Assembly (NCBI GenBank): GCA_964017145.1
Contig: OZ024850.1
Coordinates: 2,209,618-2,273,617, forward strand
Reading direction: 5' to 3'
Origin: Agrocybe praecox
Lineage: Eukaryota; Basidiomycota; Agaricomycetes; Agaricales; Agrocybaceae
Length of the DNA: 64,000 nt
Under the pieces are notes generated by a model that saw only the letters and a program-made list of their open reading frames with translations, was not told the DNA's origin and made no database searches. Below, piece by piece: positions 1 to 10,944 of the stretch (position 1 is the stretch's first letter; each line of letters begins with the position of its first letter). Both the position numbers and the translations under genes were made by a program.

Positions 1-1344
1 AAGCTTTTGCTCCTTTCAATAATTCTCGTTTGACGCCTTCTTCATCACCCTTTACCCAGCATTTCATTGGTTCTCCTTGCAACGCCCTCCCATAGGAAAA
101 CGTCAAAGCAGGTAGTCGGGTAAATGGTGACCCAGGTGGTGAGGCTGCTACCAGGGCATTCACTGCTGCGAGATAGTTGACCGCAGTGGGTGTAGGCAAT
201 CCACCTTGGAACAGCAAAAAAAAACTCGGATGTAGTCCTTCAAGAGCTGCAGAACTTTTAGGTATCTCACCTGACAAGAAGAGCACTCCTGGTACCGCTA
301 TTGGGACGGTACGGGATATGACAGTCGCAGTGGCTAGTGCAATATGATCTGATGTGACTTGGCCTCTCGACGGGTGTTTAAGACCCGGTTGAGGGAAGGA
401 CGGCTTGATGAGGGATCCTATTCGATGTATATATATTCATTCCTTGTCTACCCTACTAGAGGAAAAGGATGACCGACCTTCCAAAAGCACACCATGAGCT
501 CGCATGCGCTCATAAATCATGCTAATCGCTCTCTCATGGACCTCTACACTTCTGTCAAGATCAGCATCTCTCGAAAAATCGACATCAGGCTCGACAATAG
601 GAACTAGTCCTGCTTGTTGGCTGATTGCGGCGAACTGGGCGAGCGTCTCCGCCTGGATCTCCAGCGACAAGGGGCTTGGGAACCCAGTCTCGACGGAGCT
701 ACAGGCGATAGGGACCCGCCACTTGGAGAAACGTGCACCGACTGCGCGGGCGGATTGTAATCGCGCTAGAAGATCGTCCATGCCTTGAACTATGAATTCA
801 TCTTCGGAGCGTGGGATAGGGGTGAGCTCGCCGTTGGCGCGAACGCCTGGGATGATCCCCTTTTCGATGAGGATCTCGCCGAGCTTGAAGTCAAGCAGTG
901 TTTCGGCATGAAGGATTATTCCAGAAATGTGCTCTGCATCGAAAGTTCTCCTCAGATCACAAATGAGGAACACGGGTTATGCGACTGACCGCTAGGAGCA
1001 GCGTTGTAGACGCTGATTCTCCACTTCTTGCGTCTTTCTCTGTTCTGTTCCTCCGTGAACCGCTTTTCTACGATCTTGGGATCTTCCCCCGTTGCGGCAT
1101 TAAGAAGTTCCACCATTGCATCCGGAGACTCGTCCGTGGCATATACACCCTTCCCGCGCGGGCTGACGAGGGCTGAGGCGATAGCTATGAGCTCATGGGC
1201 GTCAAACTCGGAGTGATAGGGGTGTATGAAGACAGGAACGTTGCTATGCCCGCTGGCCGCGTCCTTTCCACGCTCTAGGCTAATATCTGGGACAGAAAAG
1301 AGGTTGTGGGGCAACGTGTACGCTGTCTGGGGCATTGGAAACAC
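1..1344 (-). CDS. Fructose-bisphosphate aldolase, class I (3' end beyond window)
   Basis: Glycolytic and gluconeogenic cytosolic enzyme that splits fructose-1,6-bisphosphate into two triose phosphates. Exons in transcription order: 1344-990, 933-478, 417-271, 204-<1; all phases agree and introns are 56-66 nt. Visible class I landmarks: GVYATDES near the N-terminus (the GILAADES strand of animal aldolases), ISGIILHAETL, KWRVPI, GLVPIVEPDV, then LEGSLIKPS, whose lysine corresponds to the Schiff-base lysine. TVPIAVPGVLFLSGG and LTFSYGRALQG follow. The last residues lie outside the window. A TATATATA-like string at about 1407-1414 lies roughly 65 bp upstream of the ATG. Fungal glycolysis normally relies on the unrelated zinc-dependent class II enzyme, so this family is noteworthy. 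The identification is firm from several conserved blocks; exact exon edges are inferred. Confidence 0.93.
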
Positions 1345-1701
1345 GCAGGGAGGATGTGGGAGGATGTAGATATTTTTTAGGCAGTGTTATAAGGTAAATA
1401 TGAAGCTATATATAGGTTTTCTGTGTTGGGTGTTCTTCTGGCTTAAAGGTATGAGAACATGATAATCGATAACAGAAAAGTCAGCTGAGGAGGACTCTGG
1501 AACGCAAACTAGGGACTGCCGTTTTTTTGAGACCAGTCCGTCGATGTCATTATGACGCTCCAGCAAGGCTGCTGACGCCGCTTTATCGGTCCGGCGTTCT
1601 GCTTGTGTGCTTGTGTATTTGGCAACGCCTTTAGAAATTCTTTGAAGCCGATCATATACGCTTATAACCGCCGGCGCGCTGGCGACTCTCAGTCATTCAC
1701 T
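1345..1701. promoter_or_regulatory. Divergent intergenic region between aldolase and small mitochondrial protein
   Basis: About 357 bp separate two divergently transcribed genes and must hold both promoters. A TATATATAGG string at about 1407-1416 suits the aldolase. No open frame here resembles a protein. Confidence 0.5.
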
Positions 1702-2208
1702 ATGCTCACTATGAGAGGGCTCCTCTCATCTCGTCTTTTTTCTCGGAGGGTCTCACAAAGGAGGTCGCTCACAACTGAAGTCCCACCAGCCCCCTCTTCG
1801 AAAAAGATGGAAGGCCCTGGTGAAGACCCTCGTCCTCCCTGGGTGTACACTTCAACGCGCTTGGTGTCTTTTGTCGTCATACCTGGTGTGTTCCCATCCT
1901 CCTAACGATCAAATATCAAAGAAAGTGATATCTAACGCGTGAACCTCCATTTCCAGGTATTAGTCTTTACTCCGTCTTCTTCTATGACTTTGGGGATCAC
2001 GAGCATGTGTTTCAACCCGTCAGTTGATACGGTCTCTTATTTAACAGTGTATACCTAATAATTTTGCCCTTTCATTCAGCCTAGGAGATGGGCAAAGAGC
2101 TTGATCAACGACGCTTCCACTCTCTCGTCCGCGGAGGAAAAGCTGCTTTTACAAGAAAAAAGACAACAAACCGCTGCTGCTGCTGCTACCCCTGAAAAGG
2201 CTCTCTAG
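1702..2208 (+). CDS. Small predicted mitochondrial single-pass membrane protein, unrecognised
   Basis: Exons 1702-1885, 1957-2018 and 2080-2208 join in frame to a 124-aa protein. The first 25 residues are rich in Arg, Ser and Leu with no acidic residue (LLSSRLFSRRVSQRRSLTTE), like a mitochondrial targeting presequence. A hydrophobic stretch around residues 53-70 (VSFVVIPGISLYSVFFYDFG) could cross a membrane once. It is followed by a charged tail with an HEHVFQPPRRW segment and an Ala run. Size and shape resemble small accessory or assembly subunits of the respiratory chain, but I do not recognise a specific family. Both introns have clean gtgtgt/cag and gtcagt/cag ends. The function is open; location in mitochondria is inference from the N-terminus. 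Confidence 0.65.
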
Positions 2209-2565
2209 GTCCTTATACCCCTCTCATTCCCATTGAGATGCATTGCTTTCCAAGCCTTGATCTTTGAATGGGCAAACCTGGACCCTTTGATGGAGTCCAT
2301 ATGCACCAACAGGCAGCAGGACGTCTCCGCTGTATACCCCCCATTCCAGCTGTGAAATACATCATTATCCGGGACAGTACGGGACTTGGGGAATGGAGCA
2401 CACTGACTCTCAACCGAGTCATAAAGCGGTTAATCCGACGAGGAAGGGAGCAAGGGAGCAAAGATAAATGGACTTTACCTTCAAGCTTACTTACCCATAG
2501 GTTCCTTGAGTAATAAACTCAAACGTGTTCTAGAGTATGGCCTTAATCTGTGCCTTTACTCAGTA
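2209..2565. other. Intergenic stretch upstream of the coiled-coil gene
   Basis: About 357 bp with open frames on both strands (for example 2213-2461 minus) that lack any recognisable domain. It likely contains the 3' end of the upstream transcript and the promoter of the next gene, or an unrecognised 5' exon. Confidence 0.3.
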
Positions 2566-3363
2566 ATGTTGGAAAAGGTATTTTTGGAATCGTCAGGTGA
2601 TGGTGCTGCGATGCAACTAGCTCACTCCGAAAGGCCTCATGTACGTTGACTAATATCAACAAGGCCATTCAACCAAATTCGTTCTTGCTTTAGTTGTCTC
2701 CAATCTGAGTCACTTCCCTCCCTCCATTAGCTAAACTGGATTCTACAATCGTTCGCTCCGTTCCCCCAGACTCTTACCGCGATGGCTCTTTCCTCAAGGA
2801 ACTCGACGAATTGAAGATGCTGTTGCAGCGGACAAATGACGACATGAAAGCATGCCTCTCGAGATGCTGTGGCAAACAAAGTTCTATGGAATCACCACCT
2901 GCTTCCAGTGGCAGTGGCAGTGGCAATGGCAACGATCTCTGTGGTAATGACAGCGATAAAGACGATGAAAATCTGCTCGATGATGTTCGTCTGGAGGCTG
3001 CCCATGTATCACGGCTTATCAAGGAAGCCAATCCTGTCAGCTCATCTGCAAAGGACGAAGGCCCCGCTTGTAAGCTGCGGATTCAATAAAAAATTACATC
3101 GTGGAAATGATATTCAATTCGTTCAACGTCTGGCAGCGAAAATTTTAATTGATCGATTACAACATGTAGCCACAGATAATCACCGCAGCTTGGTGACATC
3201 CATAACTAAAATTCAGGAAGGTAGGGATCGTAATTCTTCGTGAAAATTGAGTGACTCTTGTCACATTGCTCCAGATACAGCAAAACAGCGGAAAAGAAAC
3301 ATTGCAGAACTTATGAATGCAACTCAGCAAAATCATAAATCAAGCTCGAATAAAAGAAAGTAG
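2566..3363 (+). CDS. Unrecognised coiled-coil protein; 5' end unresolved
   Basis: Exons 2731-3069, 3137-3220 and 3275-3363 join with perfect phase (gtaagc/cag and gtaggg/cag introns), which argues for a real gene. The product has charged helical segments (SFLKELDELKMLLQRTNDD, then AKILIDRLQH, then a basic tail ending SSSNKRK) around a Gly/Ser/Asp-rich linker. The first exon must end in phase 1. A start at 2566 with donor at 2597 fits but implies a 134-nt intron, long for this locus, so a small internal exon may be missed. No family recognised; a kinetochore, transcription or signalling scaffold would all be compatible. Confidence 0.5.
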
Positions 3364-3939
3364 AGACCTATTCCGGTGGAAAAGGGTAGAAAAACCTCAA
3401 ACACGCATGGTTGTATCTAAATTTAGAAGCAGCGAGTCATTTTCTGAGTACGCCGAAATAAACATTTATTATAAATGCCAGTAAAGGATTAAAGTCTAAA
3501 ATATGTCTGAAAATTCTCCACGAAATGTCAGATGGAGGAATCTCATAGAACAACAAGTTTGTTGTAGATAGTTATAAATAGGCGCATATGACTACTAGTA
3601 TGCGTCTATGCGTCTATGAACATACACCAATTGCTTGTAACTGAGACAAAATATTACGAGATATCTGTAAACTGCTATCATTATTCTTCGGCCCTCGGTA
3701 GCCTCGATATTTCTTTTCAACTTTAAATTGAAGATCTCTTTCGATTCTATTTTTGGAACAATACTTGTGTCCTCGCCTGAGGCCTATACATAGAACTCTC
3801 CCCGGTGAATATGGGTTATTGCGTGTGCCTCTGGTACAGCCATGGAGAAATGAGTCACTTCAGCTGAATTAATTTAAGCATATATATTTAATCGTTTTAC
3901 GCCCTTGCCCTACTTCAACCTACCAAACTTATACAACAA
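3364..3939. other. AT-rich intergenic region
   Basis: About 576 bp, AT-rich, between two plus-strand genes. I see no convincing coding frame. It probably holds the 3' untranslated region of the upstream gene and the promoter of the arrestin-like gene. Confidence 0.4.
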
Positions 3940-5512
3940 ATGGACCAGCAATATGAAGCGACTGGGCTCCCAGTCTATACTCCATCTTCTGCGTTACCTA
4001 CTTACAACTCCGATTTATCTCATGGAGAAAGCTTGCTTGATTACACGCCTCAGGTAGCGGGCGTGCGTCGAGCGCCTACTTCTCTGTTCGTTAAAAAAGA
4101 CGGGAAAACAACCATTATTTTGTACAATCAAGAAGAAGGTGTACAAAGTCCAACATACGGGAGAGGAGGAAACGTAACTGGACACCTGCTTCTTGAACAA
4201 AGCGATAATATCCTTGAGGTCCTCATAAAAGTACTTATTTTGACAAACATAATACATATTAAACAAAGTAATAAACTAACATATGTGTATAGATCAAAGG
4301 CGCATTGCACACTACGATATCTGAAGGCACGGCGCAGTCACAAACATTGGACATTGTCGACACGAAGCATGTTATATGGACTCCATCGAAACCCCAAGAA
4401 TTCGACTGTCCGGAACAGCTGTCCTTCTTGGTTTCTCTTCCGACTACTTTCAATCATTCGGGCACCAGTTTTCCACTACCTCCTACATACCACGCAGAGT
4501 TTATTTCTTCTGAAAGTCTTTTCGTCTGGGCTTCTTATACGTTACAATTCGACATTACTCGCGTTCGTCACAAAAAGGTGGATATGTGGACCAAAACGAA
4601 GAAGTATGCATACACGCTAGCTACCTTTTCATGACACTAATACGATGGATTCTTTTTTCCTAGTATACATGTCACATTTAAATATGTGCCTCGAACAAGG
4701 CCTCATCGACCTATCCTGACTCCTCCAAATTTTTTCGCGTCGATAAAAACGTCCCCGGAAGAGTGGCATCAGACACTCGCCCCACTCAAAACGCGCCCCA
4801 AAGAAAAAGCAACAAACGATCCGATATACTGTCATGTTAGTCAGATCATGAATATATATATGTTGCTCATGCATGTGTACTGACTCCTCATTACCCGTTT
4901 AGCTTCTTGTTCCGTCGAGCAGAATATATGGTTTGACAGATGTGATCCCTTTTCACATCCAACTATCTGGTAGCGCTTCCTCTTTGAAGGAACTATTTTC
5001 GGGAGTTCCACCAGATCAAATAATCCCAAGTGGGCCACGGAGCTCTGACACTTCCGAGGGGCCTTCCACTCAAAAGAATAAGCCGTTACTTACCGTCTCG
5101 ATATTACGACAAGTGTCCGCGAAGATTGGAGAGTCGAAAGGAATAAAAAACACTTTGATAGGGGAGAGCAAAATCTGGCCCATACCTCCAAACGAAAGCA
5201 GTGGTCCTTCGAATTCAACACTCAGCTCCACAGAGACTAGCATTGACTGGGAGGGAGAAACTCAGTGTTACTCTAGTATCACCGTAGGCGGATTTGACGC
5301 AGCCAATATTCAAGTCAAAGTAAGTCACTCTTCGAAGTCTCGATGCACAACCGAAGAATTGAACCTGTTTGTTGTAGGATTTTATAATCTTGACTCTCTC
5401 TCCGCCAGCTTCTCAGTCGTCTTCTATTCTCCCGCTGCAATTGACGGTGCCGATACGACTGGTCACAGAATCATGGGGAGATGTTACAGGACTCGACTCG
5501 GGCGCAGTCTGA
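3940..5512 (+). CDS. Arrestin-like domain protein
   Basis: Five exons (3940-4230, 4293-4603, 4664-4835, 4903-5319, 5378-5512) give 441 aa, all in phase. The start at 3940 is followed by a short disordered leader with a PVYTPSSALPTY segment. The core then shows the beta-strand pattern of the arrestin N-terminal fold: PTYGRGGNVTGHLLLEQ, LEVLIKIKGALHTTISEGTA, CPEQLSFLVSLP, PPTYHAEF, and YGLTDVIPFHIQLSG. A second beta-rich half ends with LQLTVPIRLVTESWG. Fungal arrestin-like proteins usually act as trafficking adaptors at membranes, often recruiting ubiquitin ligases to transporters; that role is inferred, as I see no clear PPxY motif in the parts read. The first intron carries a good branch site (CTAAC). 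Confidence 0.72.
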
Positions 5513-6207
5513 TCACATTAAGTCATGACCGATACGCAATCCTCTTCAAAATGAACACATATGCAAATTTCCCTGTACGCCTCGCTATTCAAACCTGCTC
5601 ATATTTCTTTGTGTTTTTAAAATATCTCATAAAACAGACCCCCTACAATTATTTATAATACTAGTAGAATGATCTCTTTTCTGCAGATAGTTCGGTCTAC
5701 GCTTGTAGAATACATATGCACACAACACATAATTTATATAAAAAGGAGAGAACGTATCAAAGGGGCGAAATCTCCAACAAGGCGCGACTGATTATATCAA
5801 TAGGAGTCGGACACGCATTTGATGAAAAGCGCGTCGAATCATGTGATAGGTATTAATAGGTCACGCTTGGGGCTTGGGCGCCAATTTGAAATGCGGCATG
5901 CGCCGTGAACTTGAAGGTTAGATTGGGAATTTTGAATTTCTTTCCAAAAGGTTGTTCTTGTTATTTCCAGAAGAATATAAAATAAGCAGGTGGCGCTAGC
6001 ACACCATCAGAATTTCATAAAGTTCATTGATAGAAATAGAAATTAAGGAAGAGAAATGAATACAGAGCAAAGCTTGTTCAATCGTAGTTATACATATATG
6101 AAGGGGCAGGTAGAGCGAGATTGTCAAATAAGTAGAGTCGTCTATGATTCTCGTGACTTGATAAAAATTGCAGAGAAGAGAGAAAGCATTGGGAGTTAGA
6201 CCGGAGA
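5513..6207. other. Convergent intergenic region
   Basis: About 695 bp between the 3' ends of the arrestin-like gene (+) and the GH128 gene (-). It is AT-rich and I see no recognisable gene. Confidence 0.4.
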
Positions 6208-7290
6208 CTATGCCCCATTAACATATGCCTTGCCCATGTTATTTAAAGCACCATTTGCGTCTAGAAGATCTGATATTTCGTGAGCCATCGAGAAAATAGA
6301 AATGTCAGGCAAACTTAAGCTTACTATAATAAGAGCCTGCCTGCTGGCGCTGATATGGAACGTGTTCGATTCATGTTTTATACGTGAGAAAGCAACGAGA
6401 CTCACATAATATGCAAACCAGCTGTATCGTTCTATATAGTCGAGGCCGTCTAGGTACTGTGTCGCAGACTTCAAGAAATTTGTCACCTCTGGATGATCGG
6501 GATCTCATATAAGGAACTATCGCAACATGAGAACCTCGGGGCACAGTTAATATTTACCTGTAGTGTCCGAGGAAGTGGAAGCAAATTCCGTTATCCACAA
6601 AGGCCAGTCGGGAAATTGAGCGTGCATAGAAGTCACATATTTGTAGAAGTTATCAATTCCAGTTCCATACCTGGAGAAGGAGTTATTCATTTAACTTGTA
6701 TGTAAATATGAGGAGTTTGATACGAACCAGTGGAAAGGGATGAAGTCAATTGTGCAGTCGGAACATGCGGCCAAGAAAGTGGTGAGCCATATCTGACCAC
6801 CAGGACCACTCGTTACTGCAGGAGCTCCTAGGCGGATTCCAGAAGATGATAGCGGGTCGATGTATTGTTTCCACAGTGTAGCTGCATATGTCGGGTCTAT
6901 GTTCGACTGGGAGGCCAGATCTGGCTCGTTGAATCCCTACAACATCGTGTCAATGCACTCATTAGCATAGGGCGCCGCACACGCTGATCTGATCTGATCG
7001 ACACTGACTAGTATGGTTTTGGCACCTTGGGACTTAACCTTTGTGGCAAAAGATTCTATCCCCGAGGTGCCCCATTGCATTGGAATATACTGGATACCTG
7101 ACTTGGTAATGTAGTCAGATGCAGAGGAGCCCCAGTTGTATTGCCACGTTACGACGCTGGCACTCGTGTTGGCTCTCTTGATGTCATCGGTGGCGCTCGA
7201 GTCAGCATATGCAAGACCACGTTTAGAGTTCTTGGACGCGATGACTTGAAGTACAATGGCGAAGAGAACGAGGAGAAGCGTAGTCTTCAT
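6208..7290 (-). CDS. Secreted GH128 (Asl1-like) beta-1,3-glucanase
   Basis: Exons 7290-7009, 6936-6728, 6670-6558, 6488-6406, 6349-6325 and 6269-6208 give 257 aa. The start at 7290 is chosen because it yields a signal peptide (MKTTLLLVLFAIVLQVIAS). A strand with YIPMQWG is followed by GFNEPDL, whose Glu98 is the likely acid/base; WLTTF and DFIPFHWYG follow, then WITEFAS, whose Glu192 is the likely nucleophile. These are the GH128 hallmarks. The C-terminus has GSYYNLLDANGALNNMGKAY. The fifth exon is only 25 nt; without it the frame meets stops before the conserved end. The enzyme probably acts on beta-1,3-glucan in the fungal's own wall, since GH128 members are common in mushroom wall remodelling. 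The neighbouring SCM3 gene is divergent. Confidence 0.88.
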
Positions 7291-7764
7291 GGTTACTAGC
7301 TCTGGGATGTGGGAGTGGCTTCTCCTCTTATGTGCTTTCGTGCTCTGTAATTTATAGTTTCGTAGTATCCCCCATAGCCCCTGAATGAGCGAAAATCTTC
7401 TTTCTAACTTCATACGTGAGCTATGGGGTTACTACAGTGAAAAATTAATCAATTAATACAGGTTGCGCAATTGTCAATGCGTTTCGAGGCGGTTGCCTCG
7501 CCAATCCGTGGATTCAAGCCATTGTTTCCTTATGGAGAAAAATGCATATATTTCCATGAGGCCACGCTGAGAAAACGAGACTGAAGCTGGCTCAACTGGC
7601 TATTTGCTGACAGTATACAGTGTAGAAGAAGAATGAACAGAAATTAGAATTTTCGTGAACGCGTTCTATCACGTGCTACAACCGCGTCTTTCCCTGAGGC
7701 ATCCATTGAGCCATTAGTATTACTTTCTTGTCATCAACCCTTAAATCTGCTTTTCTTAGATCTA
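7291..7764. promoter_or_regulatory. Divergent intergenic region between GH128 and SCM3-like genes
   Basis: About 474 bp holding the promoters of two divergent genes. An open frame continues upstream of the GH128 start on the minus strand, to 7413, but it would bury the signal peptide, so the 7290 start is preferred. Confidence 0.45.
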
Positions 7765-10703
7765 ATGGAACCTCCGCCTGTAAGGTCTCCATCGAAGTTC
7801 CCCTTAATAACACCCTCTGCATCACCTCCCCCGAAGGTGTTGCCAGCTAGGATGTCCGACAGCGCCCCACCGTACAAGAGACAACGCACTTTCTCAACGC
7901 CGCGAAGGGATATCGCTTCCTCATCAAGGACGCAGACTCCTATTGACATGGATAAACAAAGGGAAGCATCAAAAATGAGACTCCTCGATGTCTGGTCTAG
8001 TCTAGCTGCGCGATACACGAGGTCTATTGACGAGGACGATATCGTGGACTTGCGCACGCTGAAAGTCTCGACAGACAATGGTGTTCTGAGGAATGCGAGT
8101 AAAGTTACCTTTGGATCTATACCTGTCACCTCCACTAGTCCCGAAGGAGACAACTTGAGCCAAGATGGGGACGACGAAGTAGAAGAAGACGATGTGTATG
8201 GCGTGGACGAATTAGACGCGTTTGCGGAATCCCCTACAAACGAGCGAATTTTTGAACTAGGAAACGCATCGCAAGATGCACAAGGTGTACATGACGACAA
8301 CGCAGAACCGATGCTGCCAAAACTGCCGACCATGCCTCCGTTAGGTCCTATGTGTGATGATGATTTGCGCGAGTTTCTGGAGGCGGAGCGCCAGCGGAAG
8401 GAAATATGCGGAACTGATGGAGAGGACGATGAAGACTACGACGGTACTCTGGAATTTAACGAGGACGAGGGATCTGGATCTGAAAGCGGGCTCCCCGAGG
8501 AACCTGATAAAGATGAAGAAGAGGTCTCACATGAGCCAGAAGAAGACAATGAAGATGAACCCGAAGAAGATGAAGAGAAGGAACTAAGCGGTGACCAGCT
8601 TACGGTGGGTGTCATAGATGATATTGGATCTCTTACTGTTACCTCAGAAGACGAACTGGACAACTGGACAGTGGACGAATCTAGTGCTGTCCATATCATC
8701 ATGCCGAAGGAAGAATCAACAAAAAACGAAGCAACCATCGAGGATGACAGCGATATCGAATTTATTGACACTCCTGTTCGCAAAAAAGAGACCACACCAG
8801 CTCGCAAAAAACATGTTCAATCTCCTCGCAAGAAGTTACGTGAAACAAGGATGCCACCGTCATCGCCACAAACCTCTTTGAAGACCGCCCATCAGCTACA
8901 TACCCCTCCTCTTTCTCAATCTTCATCTCGTCCCTCTGAGACGCCCGTAAGAGGCAAACTTCCCAGTCTCGACGCAAATACCTCGCATGGACGAGCGGAG
9001 TCGGCGAGGGAAAGATCTAATGCCCCAACATACCAGCAAGATATACCAACCAAGGAGGTTATGTCCACGCCTCCCGTGGAACTTTCAGGCTTGCCTAAAT
9101 CGCCGGTAAAACGCAAGGAGCGGAAGGCTTCAGTATCACCCCAAAAGCCGGAAGCTCTTAATCGCAGCCCGTCCAAGCATAGTCGCAGAGCGACACCAAT
9201 CGTATTGTTAACTCCAAGGAGGGGATCTTCTCAAAAACTTTCTACTTCATTATTCGATGACGACGATAGTAGCATTATCGATAAGGCAGAGACGGACGAT
9301 GGACATAAAGACATGAAAGGAAAGGGGAAGGCAAAAGCAATGATCGGTAGTCCCCGCAAAACGAAGGAGATTAATGTACGTCCCGAAGAAGATGTAGGAA
9401 AATTGCAATCTGTTAGCAAGGTGCAGGCAAGAGGTCAGCGACAGACAGTGTCTAGCGTTGATATTGACGACCAAGACTCTCCTGCTGGGTCGTCGTCTTC
9501 CAGGCAAACCTTTACTGTCGTTCCAAATAGTGAAGAACCTGCCGATCCTTTTGTCACGCGGGCTTCTCGTCCGCGGAAATCTTCTGCTCGGAAAACCCTA
9601 TCCAAAAACGACATCTTGTTCCCTATTTCTCGCAGTATTTCACCTACCCCTAGTACCTCATCGCGCTTGACACGCAAACGCAAACGCCAATATTCTGACG
9701 TTAGTTCGGTCCAATCAAATGAACCTATCCAGCAAAAGAAACCCGAAAAGGTCAACAATCCTATACAAACGTATAGTTCCAATCATGCCTCCGTTTCTCA
9801 TCGATATATTGGTGAGTATTCACTGCGATATTACATTGTATGTATCCTCATCTGGGATGTGGAGTAGATGAAGCCACAGAAGTGCCCAAGATAAAGCCGT
9901 CGTCCTCTCGTCGTAAACAAAGGGTTTTGGATTCGCCATCCGAAAGCAGTTCAGACTCTGATGCATCTGAAGTCAACGAGTCTTACCGACGCCATAGATC
10001 ACAGTCAAGGCAGCCTTATCCCGAAGAAGTTTATACACATCCGTACCATCTTCCCCAGGGGTATCCGCATATGCCCGACCCCAGAGCCCAAATTCTTATA
10101 TCCCAGACCATGCAGCAATTATCCCAACAGTTGTCTGCATTGGTGGGAGCATCATGGGGACCTCCACCTCATTATATGGATGGTGCAGGTCCGCGTACCC
10201 CTAGTCATAAGAAGCATCGTGGTCAGCATCTTGCAGCTCCTTTCATCACGCCAAATCATCATCCTCATCCCTATCCTTATGCTTATGATCCGAACTTATC
10301 TCTTGCGACCGTTCCGCCTGACTCCCCTGATCCTGACTCATCTCCTGTTAAAAAGTCGTCTGGGCGTCGAAACACTCTTGTTCATCGAAGTCATTCCAGG
10401 GGAAGGAGAGTATCATTTAAAATCGAGCAAGACTATCAAAGCGGTGAGGAGAATGAGGATCGTTCAAGTCCGTCAAGGATGCGCCATCTAAAATTTGGGC
10501 CGCCTAAAAGCGGCAAGAAAAAATCACCTGACAAAGGGAAGCAAAGGCAGGCTTCGAAAAGTCGAAAATCTGACACTGAAAGTGAGGAATCAGAGTCAGG
10601 AGTAGAATTGAAGCCGAGAGAGTATAAGAGAGGGCAAACTCCTGGGCCAAATATTGAACATGGTCAGTCTAATTCTGAAAAGCTGAAGCATAGAGATAGG
10701 TGA
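7765..10703 (+). CDS. SCM3: SCM3/HJURP-like CENP-A histone chaperone
   Basis: Two exons, 7765-9811 and 9868-10703, encode about 960 aa. Near residues 72-110 a helix (LLDVWSSLAARY) is followed by DDIVDLRTLKVSTDNGVLRN. This matches the fungal Scm3 signature, in which an acidic turn leads into an IDL-x-TGEI-x-DNGHLR motif that contacts CENP-A/H4. The rest is disordered: very acidic runs at about 230-280, then SP/TPxK-rich basic segments with AT-hook-like PRK stretches, and a His/Pro-rich region near 770-860. Scm3 proteins deposit and hold the centromeric H3 variant at centromeres. The length is several times that of the yeast protein, so the assignment rests on the one short conserved block. It is divergent from GH128 and lies 241 bp upstream of SEN1 on the same strand. 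Confidence 0.65.
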
Positions 10704-10944
10704 TAGTGTATGGCGATAGTCGCCGTTCTCAATTCTGTAACTGCTTACATATATGTGCCTTTGTAATTCTTTGAAAAACCTTTTCTTGAAATTGTTGTTC
10801 GTGGAAAAGGCGACACGTGATTGTGGCAGGCGCGTCCACCTACGCGGGCAGTCACTAATTCTAATTAAGAGGCTTTCATTCACCCTCGAACTTCCCAAAA
10901 TCACAAGTTCCGTGACTTTCTTTCAATCTCTTCCTCTATGATCT

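Noticed and set aside
8436..8807. Ser-rich minus-strand open frame inside the SCM3-like gene
   Set aside because: It is the antisense of the acidic Glu/Asp stretch; acidic coding DNA read backwards always gives Ser/Leu-rich frames.
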